Positions 1-12,273 of a stretch of DNA of 64,000 bases are shown here, piece after piece (position 1 is the first letter of the stretch; every line of letters starts with the position of its first letter). The stretch covers positions 387,495 to 451,494 of the forward strand of contig NZ_JAWXCX010000001.1 of the NCBI RefSeq assembly GCF_033845285.1. Direction: 5' to 3'. The position numbers and the translations under genes were made by a program. The notes under the pieces are model-generated. The model searched no databases, was not told the origin of the DNA, and saw only the letters and a program-made list of their open reading frames with translations. The DNA is from Marinococcus sp. PL1-022 (lineage in GTDB: Bacteria; Bacillota; Bacilli; Bacillales; Marinococcaceae).

Positions 1-1865
1 TCGACTCGATATTGATCGACGAAGCGAGAACGCCGCTGATTATTTCGGGCTCAGTGGAACAGTCGACCAAGCTTTACGCAGCGGCTAACGTATTTGTGAG
101 CCGTCTGAAGGAAGAACGGGATTACACGATCGATGAAAAAACCAAAACGGTTCTTCTGACTGATGAGGGTGTTACCCGGGCGGAAAAGGCGTTTCAAATA
201 GAGAATTTGTATGACCAGCAGCATGTGCAGCTGCTGCACCATATCAATCAGGGGTTAAAAGCCCATGTGACGATGCACCGCGACGAGGACTATGTGGTGC
301 AGGACGGCAAAGTGGTCATCGTGGACCAGTTTACCGGACGTTTGATGGCCGGCCGCCGGTACAGTGAAGGCCTCCACCAGGCCATTGAAGCGAAGGAAGG
401 CATGCGGGTGCAGAAGGAAAGCATGACGCTCGCATCAATTACGTTCCAGAACTACTTCCGGATGTATCAGAAGCTCGCCGGGATGACCGGTACTGCGATA
501 ACGGAAGAAGAAGAATTCCGCAATATTTACGGCACAGACGTTATTTCGATCCCAACGAACAAGCCGGTTGTCCGCGAAGACAAATCCGATTTGATCTTTA
601 AGACCCGGGAAGCAAAATACCGGGCGGCAGCCGAAAAAATCGCTGAATTGTATGAAACCGGCCAGCCTGTTCTAGTCGGCACGGTAAATGTGGACACATC
701 AGAGCTGATATCACGGTATCTCAAAAAGAAAAACGTACCGCACAACATTCTTAATGCGAAAAACCACGAAAACGAAGCGAAAATCATCGAAAACGCCGGC
801 CAGCGCGGTGCTGTCACTATTGCGACCAACATGGCCGGGCGCGGTACCGATATCAAGCTCGGGGACGGAGTAGCCGACCTCGGCGGACTGTTTGTCATCG
901 GCACCGAACGGCACGAAAGCCGCCGGATCGACAATCAGCTCCGTGGTCGTGCCGGACGTCAGGGGGATCCGGGTGCTTCCCAGTTTTATCTGTCCATGGA
1001 GGATGAACTGATGCGCCGGTTCGGATCTGATAACATGCGCGGCATGATGGAGCGCCTTGGCATGGATGAGGATCAGCCGATCGAAAGCAAGCTGGTCACC
1101 CGCGCAGTGGAACAGTCGCAAAAGCGGGTGGAAGGATCTAACTACGACTCACGGAAGCAGATTCTGCAATACGATGACGTTATGCGCGAACAGCGTGATA
1201 TCATTTATGCCCAGCGGATGGAAGTGCTCGAGTCGGATAATCTGCGTGACATTGTGCTGCGTATGCTTGAATCCACGGTGAAAAACATCGTTGCAGCCTA
1301 CACCCCGGTGGAACAGGTGCCGGAGGACTGGGACCTTGAGGGCATGCTTCACTACCTGAACACGACCGTACTGAATGAAGGCGATTTGACAGAACAGGAC
1401 GTTAAAGGTCTTGAACAGGAAGAAGTTATCGAAAAGGTATGGGAAACAGCAAAAGGTAACTACGAAGCAAAAGAGCAGGAATTTGACGAAGAATCCATGC
1501 GTGAATTCGAAAAAGTACTGCTCCTCCGGTCGGTGGACCGGAAATGGATGAACCATATCGATCAGATGGACCAGCTCCGACAGGGTATTCACCTGCGGGC
1601 CTACGGCCAGAATGATCCGCTTCGGGAGTACAAATTCGAAGGCTTTAACATGTTCGAGGATATGGTGGCGTCAATTGAAGAAGAAGTCGCTACGTACGTA
1701 GTCAAATCGGAAGTAAACGAAGAGAACCTGCAGCGCCAGGAAGTCGCTAAAGGAAAAGCAGTGCGCCAGGACGAGCAGGAAGCAGAAGAAGAGCAGCCGA
1801 AAAACAAAAAGAAATCAGCGCCGGCAAACGGCAACCGGAAAATGCCGGTGCCGAACAAACGGTAA
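1..1865 (+). CDS. secA: Preprotein translocase ATPase SecA (5'-truncated by window edge)
   Basis: SecA drives preproteins through SecYEG at the inner face of the membrane by ATP hydrolysis. The reading frame is open from the window edge, and the first visible residues ([16 protein letters not shown]) are the conserved SecA DEAD-box segment, so roughly the first 200 residues lie outside. Visible in order: the rest of nucleotide-binding domain 1 and the preprotein cross-linking domain ([13 protein letters not shown] near nt 480-520), NBD2 with [12 protein letters not shown] and the [13 protein letters not shown] helicase motif (nt 835-975), and the helical scaffold/wing with [18 protein letters not shown] (near nt 1535-1600). 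The tail is Glu/Lys-rich and ends in PVPNKR. The usual C-terminal zinc-binding CxCxSG motif is absent, and I did not find it in the alternative frame that I read past the stop. prfB follows, as in other Bacillaceae. Confidence 0.97.
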   Translation, partial: DSILIDEARTPLIISGSVEQSTKLYAAANVFVSRLKEERDYTIDEKTKTVLLTDEGVTRAEKAFQIENLYDQQHVQLLHHINQGLKAHVTMHRDEDYVVQDGKVVIVDQFTGRLMAGRRYSEGLHQAIEAKEGMRVQKESMTLASITFQNYFRMYQKLAGMTGTAITEEEEFRNIYGTDVISIPTNKPVVREDKSDLIFKTREAKYRAAAEKIAELYETGQPVLVGTVNVDTSELISRYLKKKNVPHNILNAKNHENEAKIIENAGQRGAVTIATNMAGRGTDIKLGDGVADLGGLFVIGTERHESRRIDNQLRGRAGRQGDPGASQFYLSMEDELMRRFGSDNMRGMMERLGMDEDQPIESKLVTRAVEQSQKRVEGSNYDSRKQILQYDDVMREQRDIIYAQRMEVLESDNLRDIVLRMLESTVKNIVAAYTPVEQVPEDWDLEGMLHYLNTTVLNEGDLTEQDVKGLEQEEVIEKVWETAKGNYEAKEQEFDEESMREFEKVLLLRSVDRKWMNHIDQMDQLRQGIHLRAYGQNDPLREYKFEGFNMFEDMVASIEEEVATYVVKSEVNEENLQRQEVAKGKAVRQDEQEAEEEQPKNKKKSAPANGNRKMPVPNKR

Positions 1866-1893
1866 TAAGAAACGAAAAACGGGAGGGACAGGC

Positions 1894-1920
1894 CCCGAAG
1901 TGCTCAGCTTCGGGCTTTTT
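1894..1920 (+). terminator. Rho-independent terminator after secA
   Basis: A 7-bp GC-rich stem (CCCGAAG/CTTCGGG, 7-nt loop) is followed by CTTTTT. It lies 28 bp after the secA stop and before prfB, so prfB expression probably depends on partial read-through or on a weak promoter in the short gap. Confidence 0.8.
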
Positions 1921-1955
1921 CCTTGCCACCTACATTCAGAAAGGGGATTTCTTAC

Positions 1956-3060
1956 ATGGATATGGCAGAAATTCGAAACGAACTTGAAAATATGGCTAAG
2001 CGATTAGCGGACTTCAGGGGGTCTCTTTGACTTCGATGCCAAGAAGGAGCGCATCAGCGAACTCGAAGAAAAGATGACCCACCCCGGCTTCTGGGATGAC
2101 CAGGACGCCTCCAAAAAAGTTATTGATGAAAATAATGCGTTAAAGAATATTACTGAAGGCTATCGTGTGCTTGAAGAGCAGCATGAAAATCTCGAGGTTT
2201 CCTATGAGCTTGTGAAGGAAGAAGACGATGAAGATTTAAAGGAAGAGCTCGAATCAGGCACGAAGCAGCTGAAAAAAGATATTAACGATTTTGAACTGCA
2301 GATGCTTCTCAGCGAGCCGTATGATAAAAACAACGCCATCCTGGAGCTGCACCCCGGCGCCGGCGGCACGGAATCCCAGGACTGGGCGTCGATGCTGCTT
2401 CGGATGTACACCCGCTGGGCGGAAAAGAAAAACTATACGGTGGAAACCCTGGATTATCTTCCCGGGGACGAAGCCGGCCTGAAAAGCGTCACCATGATGA
2501 TAAAGGGCTACAATGCCTACGGCTTTCTGAAAGCGGAAAAAGGGGTGCACCGGCTCGTGCGGATTTCCCCGTTTGACTCCTCCGGGCGCCGGCACACCTC
2601 ATTTGTCTCCTGCGAAGTTATGCCTGAAATGGAAGATTCCGTGGAGGTAGAAGTGCGGACGGAGGATTTGAGAATCGATACGTACCGTGCGAGCGGTGCC
2701 GGCGGTCAGCACGTAAACACGACGGACTCCGCCGTGCGGATCACCCACCTGCCGACAAACATCATCGTTACCTGTCAAAACGAACGGTCCCAGCTGAAAA
2801 ACCGGGACCAGGCGATGAAAATGCTTCGGGCGAAGCTGTATCAGCGCCAGATTGAAGAGCGTCAGCAGGAAATGGATGAGATCCGCGGAGAACAGAAAGA
2901 AATCGGCTGGGGAAGCCAGATCCGTTCCTACGTTTTCCATCCGTACAACATGGTAAAAGACCACCGGACGAATGTGGAGATGGGAAACACGCAGTCAGTG
3001 ATGGACGGCAATCTTGACCCATTCATCGATGAGTACCTGCGTGCAAGCATGAAAGTATAA
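1956..3060 (+). CDS. prfB: Peptide chain release factor 2 (RF2), expressed by programmed +1 frameshift
   Basis: RF2 recognises UGA and UAA stop codons and triggers peptidyl-tRNA hydrolysis. Translation starts at ATG 1956 after an AAAGGGG ribosome-binding site. It reads 24 codons to an in-frame TGA (2028-2030) and must shift +1 to continue from GAC at 2029 to the TAA at 3060, giving about 367 residues, the normal RF2 length. The catalytic GGQ loop (SGAGGQHVN) is encoded at 2701-2709, and the stop-codon discriminating SPF tripeptide is present in [12 protein letters not shown]. Taking only the downstream open frame from 2074 would lose the N-terminal helices. The position next to secA matches the Bacillus order. 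Confidence 0.96.
2016..2031 (+). promoter_or_regulatory. RF2 autoregulatory programmed +1 frameshift site
   Basis: An internal Shine-Dalgarno-like AGGGGG (2016-2021) lies 3 nt before CTT TGA C, the classic slippery CUU-UGA-C. Low RF2 leaves the ribosome paused at UGA and promotes the +1 shift, and high RF2 terminates there. The codon after GGG is TCT; as I recall, TAT is common at that position in other prfB genes. The spacing to the slippery codon is kept. Confidence 0.95.
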
Positions 3061-3077
3061 CAGAGGGCACAATCAGC

Positions 3078-3103
3078 AGCCTGCGTTCGCGCAGGCTCTT
3101 TTT
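3078..3103 (+). terminator. Terminator after prfB
   Basis: An 8-bp stem AGCCTGCG/CGCAGGCT with a TTCG tetraloop is followed by CTTTTT, a strong intrinsic terminator between prfB and the YitT-family gene. Confidence 0.88.
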
Positions 3104-3129
3104 ACGTCAAACCAAAAGGAGGAAGTGTA

Positions 3130-4008
3130 ATGGTAAACCGAAGAAGAAAACCAATGTCAAAAACGGCGCTGAAATGGGTCAACGGGTTCCAGATCTTTAT
3201 CGGAACGGCTGTGGTGGCTATTTCATATAACGCTTTTTTACTGCCGAACTCGATCGCCTCCGGAGGGGTAAGCGGTTTTGCGACCCTGCTGGAGGCCTCA
3301 CTGAATGTAGAACCGGCTATAACGATAGGAATCACCAACGTCCTCCTTTTCATCCTCGGTCTCCTGCTTCTTGGAGGTCTCCAATACGGGGCAAAAACGA
3401 TAATTGGAACGCTGTTTTTGCCGTTTATTGTTTATTTTACGAGGAACTGGGATATCGGTATTGATGATCCGCTGCTTGGCGCGTTGTTTGGTGGAATCGG
3501 AGTGGGCTTTGGGCTCGGACTGGTGTTTCGGGCCAGTGCTTCGACTGGAGGCACGGATCTTTTAGCTCAAATCATTCATAAATACGCTGGTGGGACGCTT
3601 GGTACATCGGTTTTTATTATGGACGGACTGATTGTTACGGGCTCGGCATTCATCTTTGGCCTGGAATTCGCGCTGTATGCCCTTATTTCGTTATTTGTTA
3701 CGGGAAGAACCATTGATGTTGTGCAGACCGGCCTGGGCTATGCCAAGGTGGCGTTTGTGATTACAAAGCATGAAGAAACGGTGCGTAAATCTATTTTAAA
3801 AGAAGTGGACCGAGGGGTAACCAAACTCGAAGGACGCGGAGGCTTTACCAATGATGCGCGTCCAGTGCTGATGTGCGTTGTCAACCGTGGTGAAGTTACC
3901 CGGCTGAAGCGTGTGATCCAGCTGCAGGATCCCGAAGCCTTTGTGGTTGTGAGCAACGCTTCAGAAGTGCTTGGCCAGGGATTTGAGAATCAGGGTAACT
4001 CTGTGTAA
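3130..4008 (+). CDS. yvjA: YitT-family membrane protein (YvjA-like)
   Basis: A 292-residue polytopic membrane protein. The start at ATG 3130 follows a strong AAAGGAGG ribosome-binding site. About five to six hydrophobic segments fill residues ~15-200, with the family hallmark ASTGGTDLLAQI near the middle. A soluble C-terminal domain of the DUF2179 type (residues ~205-285, including the VTKLEGRGGFT stretch) follows. The family is widespread in Firmicutes and its transported substrate, if any, is not established. In B. subtilis yvjA also lies directly next to prfB, which supports the assignment. The cccB-ftsE-ftsX genes that sit between yvjA and ctpB in B. subtilis are missing here. Confidence 0.88.
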   Translation: MVNRRRKPMSKTALKWVNGFQIFIGTAVVAISYNAFLLPNSIASGGVSGFATLLEASLNVEPAITIGITNVLLFILGLLLLGGLQYGAKTIIGTLFLPFIVYFTRNWDIGIDDPLLGALFGGIGVGFGLGLVFRASASTGGTDLLAQIIHKYAGGTLGTSVFIMDGLIVTGSAFIFGLEFALYALISLFVTGRTIDVVQTGLGYAKVAFVITKHEETVRKSILKEVDRGVTKLEGRGGFTNDARPVLMCVVNRGEVTRLKRVIQLQDPEAFVVVSNASEVLGQGFENQGNSV

Positions 4009-4062
4009 AAAAGCGGAAGCGCCAACATTGTGTTTCAGAAACACAGAAGTTCATGCTACACT

Positions 4063-4112
4063 AAAGAAAAGCGCAGAGCGTTCGTTTATCACCCGGGACG
4101 GCTCGCTGTTTT
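4063..4112 (+). repeat. Two-part intergenic repeat, short copy
   Basis: A 26-bp left part (4063-4088, core GCGCAGAGCGTTCGTTTA) and a 21-bp right part (4092-4112, core CGGGACGGCTCGCTGTTTT) are separated by only 3 nt. Left and right parts are imperfect inverted repeats of each other (AAAAGCGCAGAGCG against CGGCTCGCTGTTTT), so the unit can fold as a hairpin. Both parts recur exactly at 4189-4214 and 4279-4299. Confidence 0.8.
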
Positions 4113-4188
4113 CAGTCGGCTTGAGACGAAGTCGCAAACGATCTGAAAATGCGAATGGACCCGGGTGGTAACGCTCGAAGCTGGACAA

Positions 4189-4299
4189 AAAGAAAAGCGC
4201 AGAGCGTTCGTTTAAAAAAGGAAGTTCGATGAAGGGCGTCACGGTTGTGACACCATCGAACTGACCTGCTTCGCAGGCCCCGGGACGGCTCGCTGTTTT
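4189..4299 (+). repeat. Two-part intergenic repeat, long copy with structured insert
   Basis: The same 26-bp left (4189-4214) and 21-bp right (4279-4299) parts as the short copy, here separated by 64 nt. The insert itself is folded: AGTTCGATG/CATCGAACT forms a 9-bp stem enclosing GTCAC/GTGAC, followed by a CCTGC-TTC-GCAGG hairpin. The arrangement resembles a REP/MITE-like element, or a repeat unit that gained an insert. Confidence 0.78.
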
Positions 4300-4387
4300 G
4301 ATTCGGGGAAAGCAGCCTGTGCAGCTGATTCCTCTTTCGTATAGTCTGTGGTTTGATTATGACTTTAATAAAGCTGGAGTGAAATAG

Positions 4388-5848
4388 ATGAAGAAAAACA
4401 TCAAAGTGACGGCAGCAATTCTGGTCACAGCAGCGGCAGCCGGGACCGGGGGTGCAGCCGTAGGTGCTTCTGTCTGGGGAGGAGATTCGGGAGCGTCCTC
4501 CTCCGCCTTGTCCGAATCCGGTTCGGACAGTGGAGCGCAAAACGTGTCAGAAGAGGACTTAAACAAAATCAGTTCAGTGTATGATCTGATTGACTCCGAA
4601 TACATGAGAGAAGTGGACGATGATGCGTTGGTGCAGGGGGCAATCGAAGGAATGATCGGAGAACTCGATGACCCTCACTCCAGCTACATGAGCGAAAGCA
4701 CAGCACAGGAATTCACGCAGTCGCTGGATTCGTCCTTTGAAGGCATCGGAGCTGAAGTAAATAAATCCGGGAACGCAGTAACGATCGTTTCTCCAATTGA
4801 CGATTCCCCGGCAGAAGCCGCCGGCCTGCAGCCGAATGATGATATTTTGGAAATTAACGGAGAAAGCACAGAAAACCTTGAACTTAATGAGGCAGTTCTG
4901 AAAATCCGGGGAGAAAAAGGAACGAATGTAAATCTCACTGTCCAGCGTGGAAGCAGCGAGCCCTTTAATGTTGAAGTGGAGCGCGATGAAATTCCGATCG
5001 AAACCGTAGAGGGTGAAGTGATCGAGCAGGATGGCGAAAGCATCGGTTATCTGAATATATCGTCATTTTCTGAAAATACAGCCAATGAGTTCGAAACCCA
5101 GCTCGAGCAGGTGGAGAGTGAAAACATTGACGGACTGGTGATTGATGTCCGGGGAAATCCGGGCGGTTATTTGAATGCGGTGGAGGATATCGGCAGCATG
5201 ATTATTCCTGGCGGAGAGCCGATAGTTGAAATTGAAGACCATGAAGGTACGATTTCAGAAGTGACTTCTTCTTTAGAGGAGAACAAGGATTATCCGGTAG
5301 TTGGCGTGGTTGATCAGGGAAGTGTATCTGCTTCTGAAATTCTGGCAGCTGCAATGAAGGAGGCCGGAAACTTTGAGCTGGTAGGGCAGACAACCTATGG
5401 CAAAGGAACGGTTCAGCAGGTGATGGAGCTAGATGATGGAAGTGACGTGAAGCTCTCTGTCTCTAAATGGCTGACGCCGGAAGAAAACTGGATTAATGAA
5501 GAAGGCGTGGAACCGACCATTGAGCAGGAGCAGCCCGATTATTTCCAGGCATCTATTTTATCCATTGATGAAGCCCTGGAGCCGGATACGACGGGTGAAA
5601 ATATTGCCACTGCACAGACGCTCTTAAAAGGAGCCGGATTCGATCCGGGACGTGAGGACGGGTACTACAGCGAAGAAACAGAAGCGGCAGTACAGGATTT
5701 CCAGGAGGAACAGAAGGATCTGGAAGCCACTGGGACGCTGACGCCGGAAACAGCAGACGCGCTGAATGATTTAGTGCTTGAAAAAGTCCAGAACAGAGAC
5801 AATGACAAGCAGCTGCAGCGCGCGCTTGATACAGTCACAGAACAATAA
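4388..5848 (+). CDS. ctpB: S41-family carboxy-terminal processing protease CtpB
   Basis: A 486-residue exported serine protease. In B. subtilis CtpB cleaves SpoIVFA during sporulation. An N-terminal signal anchor (residues ~6-30, no lipobox Cys) is followed by an acidic Ser-rich linker, a helical region, a PDZ domain (~110-190), and the S41 protease core (~205-375). The Ser-Lys-Gln triad is visible as Ser314 (GSVSASEIL), Lys339 and Gln343 (TTYGKGTVQQ). The C-terminus (~400-465, LKGAGFDPGREDGYYSEET) is a peptidoglycan-binding type 1 domain. Length matches the family (about 480). The many acidic residues suit a salt-adapted extracytoplasmic protein. minJ follows directly, as in B. subtilis. Confidence 0.93.
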   Translation: MKKNIKVTAAILVTAAAAGTGGAAVGASVWGGDSGASSSALSESGSDSGAQNVSEEDLNKISSVYDLIDSEYMREVDDDALVQGAIEGMIGELDDPHSSYMSESTAQEFTQSLDSSFEGIGAEVNKSGNAVTIVSPIDDSPAEAAGLQPNDDILEINGESTENLELNEAVLKIRGEKGTNVNLTVQRGSSEPFNVEVERDEIPIETVEGEVIEQDGESIGYLNISSFSENTANEFETQLEQVESENIDGLVIDVRGNPGGYLNAVEDIGSMIIPGGEPIVEIEDHEGTISEVTSSLEENKDYPVVGVVDQGSVSASEILAAAMKEAGNFELVGQTTYGKGTVQQVMELDDGSDVKLSVSKWLTPEENWINEEGVEPTIEQEQPDYFQASILSIDEALEPDTTGENIATAQTLLKGAGFDPGREDGYYSEETEAAVQDFQEEQKDLEATGTLTPETADALNDLVLEKVQNRDNDKQLQRALDTVTEQ

Positions 5849-5912
5849 TTGAAAGCTGAATGATGCTGGTGGCCGGGGCATGCCCGGTCCGAAGAAAAGG
5901 AGGAAATAGTGG

Positions 5913-7106
5913 ATGCAGGGAATAATCGGTGAAATTGGTCCTGCGTTAGCGTGGTTTTTTCTGAACCCGCTGACTTACATAATGATAGCAGCCATGCTTA
6001 TGATTGGTTATCTTCGGGTGAAAAGAGAACGAAAAATGTTTCATGCAAAAATGTATCCAATGCTGATGGAATTAACAATGAGTGTTATTCCGGCGATAGT
6101 AATCGCTGCTTTTGTCTCGGTCATCACCATTGTTACGGGCATTTCACTGCCTCTTGGAGCAGTCCTGCTTGCGATGGTGATCAGTGCCCTGCTGGCAGTG
6201 TCAGGCCTGCACCGCTGGCTGACCGCTCTGCACGTATGGGGTACGGCATTTTTAGCCGCTCTGGCACTTGATGCTGCCGGGATCACAGTACCGTTTTTCT
6301 CTGCCGGAGCCTGGCTCGGAAACGGCTTTGATGCTTTTTCTCTGATGGTCTGGCTCGCAGTGCTCACGCTCGCGGAAGGAATACTGATTGTCTGGAACGG
6401 TACAAGGTTTTTTTCTCCCCTTCGGACGGTCAGCCGCCGCGGCAAGCCAATTGGCGGCCAGATTACGCACCGTATCTGGATGCTCCCGGTATTTCTGTTT
6501 ATCCCGGGAAGTGCTGTTGAAGCGGGAGGCTGGTGGCCGCTCCTTCCGGGCGGAGCTGCTTTTTCCCTTCTTTTGCTTCCGGCAGTGATCGGCATACGTA
6601 TGAAAACCTTCGACCGTCTGGCGTCTGTACAGGTGCGGTTGGCCGGCTGGTGGGTCGTGCGGATCGCTATTCTTGCCGGCGCTGGTGCAGCACTTGCCTA
6701 TTTTTACAGTGGATGGATTATTCCAGTAATTGCGGCTGTCCTGATTTTGCTGCGGGAATGGGTAACCATTGCGGCCGGCAGTTCAGCTAAAAGCAATTTT
6801 CTTTATACGCTCCGCGGCGACGGAATATCCGTACTCGCTGTTCTGCCGGAGTCGCCGGCAGACCGGATGCATATTAAAGCAGGTGAAGTCATCCGGCGGG
6901 TGAACAGCGAAAAGGTATATGATGAAGCGAGCCTCTACCGGGCAGTGCAGAAAAATTCCGCCTACTGCCGGCTGGACGTGGAGGATATTAACGGAGAGCT
7001 CCGCCAGGCGCAGGCAGCGCTTTACAGCAATCAGCACCATCAGCTTGGAATATTAATGATCAATAAAGAACGAACGGCCCCGGAAAGCATCCATACGGCC
7101 CAGTAA
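5913..7106 (+). CDS. minJ: PDZ-domain membrane protein MinJ (cell-division topological factor)
   Basis: A 397-residue polytopic membrane protein with a C-terminal PDZ-like domain (residues ~305-380, beginning RGDGISVLAVLPESPADRMHIKAGEVIRR). About eight hydrophobic segments precede it. B. subtilis MinJ (YvjD) has this architecture and about the same length, and bridges DivIVA to MinCD at the division site. The start is ATG 5913, 9 nt after AAAGGAGG. It lies 64 bp behind ctpB, so the two are probably co-transcribed. The identification rests on architecture, length and gene order; the sequence of this family is weakly conserved. Confidence 0.85.
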   Translation: MQGIIGEIGPALAWFFLNPLTYIMIAAMLMIGYLRVKRERKMFHAKMYPMLMELTMSVIPAIVIAAFVSVITIVTGISLPLGAVLLAMVISALLAVSGLHRWLTALHVWGTAFLAALALDAAGITVPFFSAGAWLGNGFDAFSLMVWLAVLTLAEGILIVWNGTRFFSPLRTVSRRGKPIGGQITHRIWMLPVFLFIPGSAVEAGGWWPLLPGGAAFSLLLLPAVIGIRMKTFDRLASVQVRLAGWWVVRIAILAGAGAALAYFYSGWIIPVIAAVLILLREWVTIAAGSSAKSNFLYTLRGDGISVLAVLPESPADRMHIKAGEVIRRVNSEKVYDEASLYRAVQKNSAYCRLDVEDINGELRQAQAALYSNQHHQLGILMINKERTAPESIHTAQ

Positions 7107-7107
7107 A

Positions 7108-7136
7108 ACAGAACCCTCTGCCGGGTTCTGTTTTTT
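7108..7136 (+). terminator. Terminator after minJ
   Basis: A perfect 9-bp stem ACAGAACCC/GGGTTCTGT with a 6-nt loop runs into TTTTTT. It ends the ctpB-minJ unit. Confidence 0.9.
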
Positions 7137-7164
7137 GTATAGGTCGGGGAAAATGTCATTTTCT

Positions 7165-7214
7165 TTGCATTTACAGGGGAGTGGAGTACAATAATAATAG
7201 CGAATATACGTTCG
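7165..7214 (+). promoter_or_regulatory. uvrBA promoter with LexA (SOS) box
   Basis: TTGCAT (7165-7170), 16-nt spacer and TACAAT (7187-7192) form a sigma-A-type promoter. Immediately downstream, CGAATATACGTTCG (7201-7214) matches the Bacillus LexA/DinR consensus CGAACATATGTTCG at 12 of 14 positions. A possible second -10, TATAGT (7248-7253), lies closer to uvrB. LexA repression of uvrBA is established in B. subtilis. Confidence 0.82.
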
Positions 7215-7298
7215 TTTTTGTGTTGTTTCTTTCCAATCTTCATGTGGTATAGTAAATAGACATATGACCGGAACGCAGACAGGAAGTGAGGGACTAAT

Positions 7299-9275
7299 AT
7301 GAACGAAACATTTGAACTGGCGAGTAGATATAATCCGGCCGGCGACCAGCCGCAGGCGATTGAAAAGCTGGTTCAAGGGTTAAAGGACGGAAAAAGATAC
7401 CAGACGCTGCTTGGGGCGACAGGGACCGGGAAAACGTTTACAGTATCCAATGTGTTAACAGAAGTAAACCGGCCGACGCTTGTTATGGCGCACAATAAGA
7501 CGCTTGCCGGGCAGTTATATAATGAATTTAAAGAAATGTTTCCAAATAATGCAGTAGAATATTTTGTGAGCTATTACGACTACTATCAGCCGGAGGCCTA
7601 CGTACCGCAGACAGACCAGTTTATCGAAAAAGACGCGAGCATTAATGATGAAATTGACAAACTAAGGCACTCGGCGACGAGCGCCTTATTTGAGCGGGAA
7701 GACGTTATTATCGTGGCCAGCGTTTCCTGCATTTATGGTCTCGGCTCGCCGGAGGATTACAGGGATCTGATGCTGTCACTCCGGACGGGTATGGAGATCG
7801 AACGGGATCAGATTCTCCGGAAGCTCGTGGACATTCAATACGAGCGCAACGACATTAATTTCGTGCGCGGAACGTTTCGCGTGCGCGGTGACGTGGTCGA
7901 AATTTTCCCGGCATCAAGAGAAGAGCACTGCATTCGTGTTGAAATGTTTGGCGATGAAATCGACCGGATCACCGAGGTGGACGCTCTGACCGGCGAAGTT
8001 ATCGGTGAACGTTCACATGCTGCCATTTTCCCGGCATCCCACTTTGTGACGAGGGAAGAAAAAATGGAGCGGGCCATTAAAAATATTCAGCAGGAGCTTC
8101 AGGAGCAGCTTGAAAAGTTCCGGGCAAACGGCCGGGAGCTTGAAGCGCAGCGGCTTGAGCAGCGAACCAATTACGACCTCGAAATGATGCAGGAGATGGG
8201 CTTTTGCTCCGGGATTGAAAACTATTCGAGGCATCTGACCTTCCGGAATCCCGGAGATGCGCCGTATACATTGATTGACTATTTTCCGGATGATTTTTTA
8301 CTCGTGGTGGATGAGTCCCACGTTACGCTTCCGCAGGTGCGCGGCATGTACAACGGGGACCAGGCCAGAAAGCAGGTGCTCGTGGACCACGGCTTCCGGC
8401 TTCCGTCCGCGATGGACAACCGTCCGTTGAAATTTGATGAATTTGAAGGGCGGATCAACCAGGCGATGTTTATTTCCGCAACGCCGGGTCCGTATGAGCT
8501 CGAGCACGCTCCGGAAGTCATTGAACAGATTATCCGGCCGACCGGGCTGCTCGACCCGACAGTGGAAGTGAAGCCGATTGAAGGACAAATCGATGACTTG
8601 ATTGGGGAAATCCATGAGCGGCGGGAGCAAAATGAGCGGGTGCTCGTGACGACGCTCACGAAGAAAATGGCAGAGGATTTGACCAACTATTTAAAAGAGC
8701 TCGGTATCCGGGTAAAGTATCTGCACTCGGACATTAAAACGCTCGAGAGGATCGACATCATCCGCCAGCTCCGCCTAGGCCAGTTTGACGTTCTGGTCGG
8801 CATCAATCTTCTCCGGGAAGGGCTGGATATTCCGGAAGTGTCACTGATTGGCATTCTGGATGCAGATAAGGAAGGCTTTCTGCGCGCGGAGCGCTCCCTT
8901 ATCCAGACAATGGGGCGTGCTGCCCGGAACGACCGCGGGCATGTTATTATGTACGCAGACAAAATGACGCGTTCGATGGACGTGGCTATCAGTGAAACGA
9001 ACCGCCGCCGCGAGATCCAAATAGCGCATAACGAAAAATACGGCATTACACCGAAAACGATCCAAAAAGAAATCCCTGCCCTCATTCAGGCAACGGTCAG
9101 CTCAGAGGATTCATCCGATATTGATAAACCAGCTCTTGATAAAATGAGCAAGACGGAGCGGAAAAAAGTAATTGACCAAATGGAAGACGAAATGAAACAG
9201 GCAGCCAAAGACCTGCAGTTTGAACGCGCAGCGGAACTGCGCGATATGGTATTAGAACTTAAAGCGGAAGGATGA
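7299..9275 (+). CDS. uvrB: Excinuclease ABC subunit B
   Basis: UvrB is the damage-verifying helicase-like subunit of nucleotide excision repair. It is loaded by UvrA and recruits UvrC. The 658-residue protein has Walker A GATGTGKT near residue 40, the DNA-clamping beta-hairpin ([15 protein letters not shown], residues ~90-105), the DESH Walker B box ([11 protein letters not shown]), helicase motifs V and VI ([23 protein letters not shown]) and a C-terminal UVR motif ([15 protein letters not shown]) that binds UvrC. It starts at ATG 7299 and is followed 7 bp later by uvrA, so they form one SOS-controlled operon. Confidence 0.98.
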   Translation: MNETFELASRYNPAGDQPQAIEKLVQGLKDGKRYQTLLGATGTGKTFTVSNVLTEVNRPTLVMAHNKTLAGQLYNEFKEMFPNNAVEYFVSYYDYYQPEAYVPQTDQFIEKDASINDEIDKLRHSATSALFEREDVIIVASVSCIYGLGSPEDYRDLMLSLRTGMEIERDQILRKLVDIQYERNDINFVRGTFRVRGDVVEIFPASREEHCIRVEMFGDEIDRITEVDALTGEVIGERSHAAIFPASHFVTREEKMERAIKNIQQELQEQLEKFRANGRELEAQRLEQRTNYDLEMMQEMGFCSGIENYSRHLTFRNPGDAPYTLIDYFPDDFLLVVDESHVTLPQVRGMYNGDQARKQVLVDHGFRLPSAMDNRPLKFDEFEGRINQAMFISATPGPYELEHAPEVIEQIIRPTGLLDPTVEVKPIEGQIDDLIGEIHERREQNERVLVTTLTKKMAEDLTNYLKELGIRVKYLHSDIKTLERIDIIRQLRLGQFDVLVGINLLREGLDIPEVSLIGILDADKEGFLRAERSLIQTMGRAARNDRGHVIMYADKMTRSMDVAISETNRRREIQIAHNEKYGITPKTIQKEIPALIQATVSSEDSSDIDKPALDKMSKTERKKVIDQMEDEMKQAAKDLQFERAAELRDMVLELKAEG

Positions 9276-9282
9276 CCAACGA

Positions 9283-12168
<2,886 letters not shown>

Positions 12169-12273
12169 AAGAATCGACTGAAACGGATACCACTGTTCTT
12201 CGTATGTAATAGGAAGCAGAAGGCTGAGATTCCACGTACCGGTTCTGATATATTACCGAAGGAGGAACATGAA

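Larger units (their letters stand above)
4009..4387 (+). other. 379-bp intergenic region with structured repeats
   Basis: No gene is supported between yvjA and ctpB. The region opens with AAAAAGCGGAAGCGCC, followed by a perfect 7-bp hairpin (TGTGTTT-CAG-AAACACA, 4029-4045). It then holds two copies of a two-part repeat (annotated separately). The last ~70 bp contain a possible TATAGT -10 (near 4334-4339) and a CTGGAGTG ribosome-binding site for ctpB. The small open frames crossing this region lack ribosome-binding sites and are built from the repeats. Confidence 0.7.

Noticed and set aside
4051-4242. Small open frames within the yvjA-ctpB gap
   Set aside because: They arise from the duplicated repeat segments, on both strands, and none has a ribosome-binding site.
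4063-4299. CRISPR-like array
   Set aside because: Only two copies of each segment, unequal spacing and no cas genes; better explained as a structured intergenic repeat.
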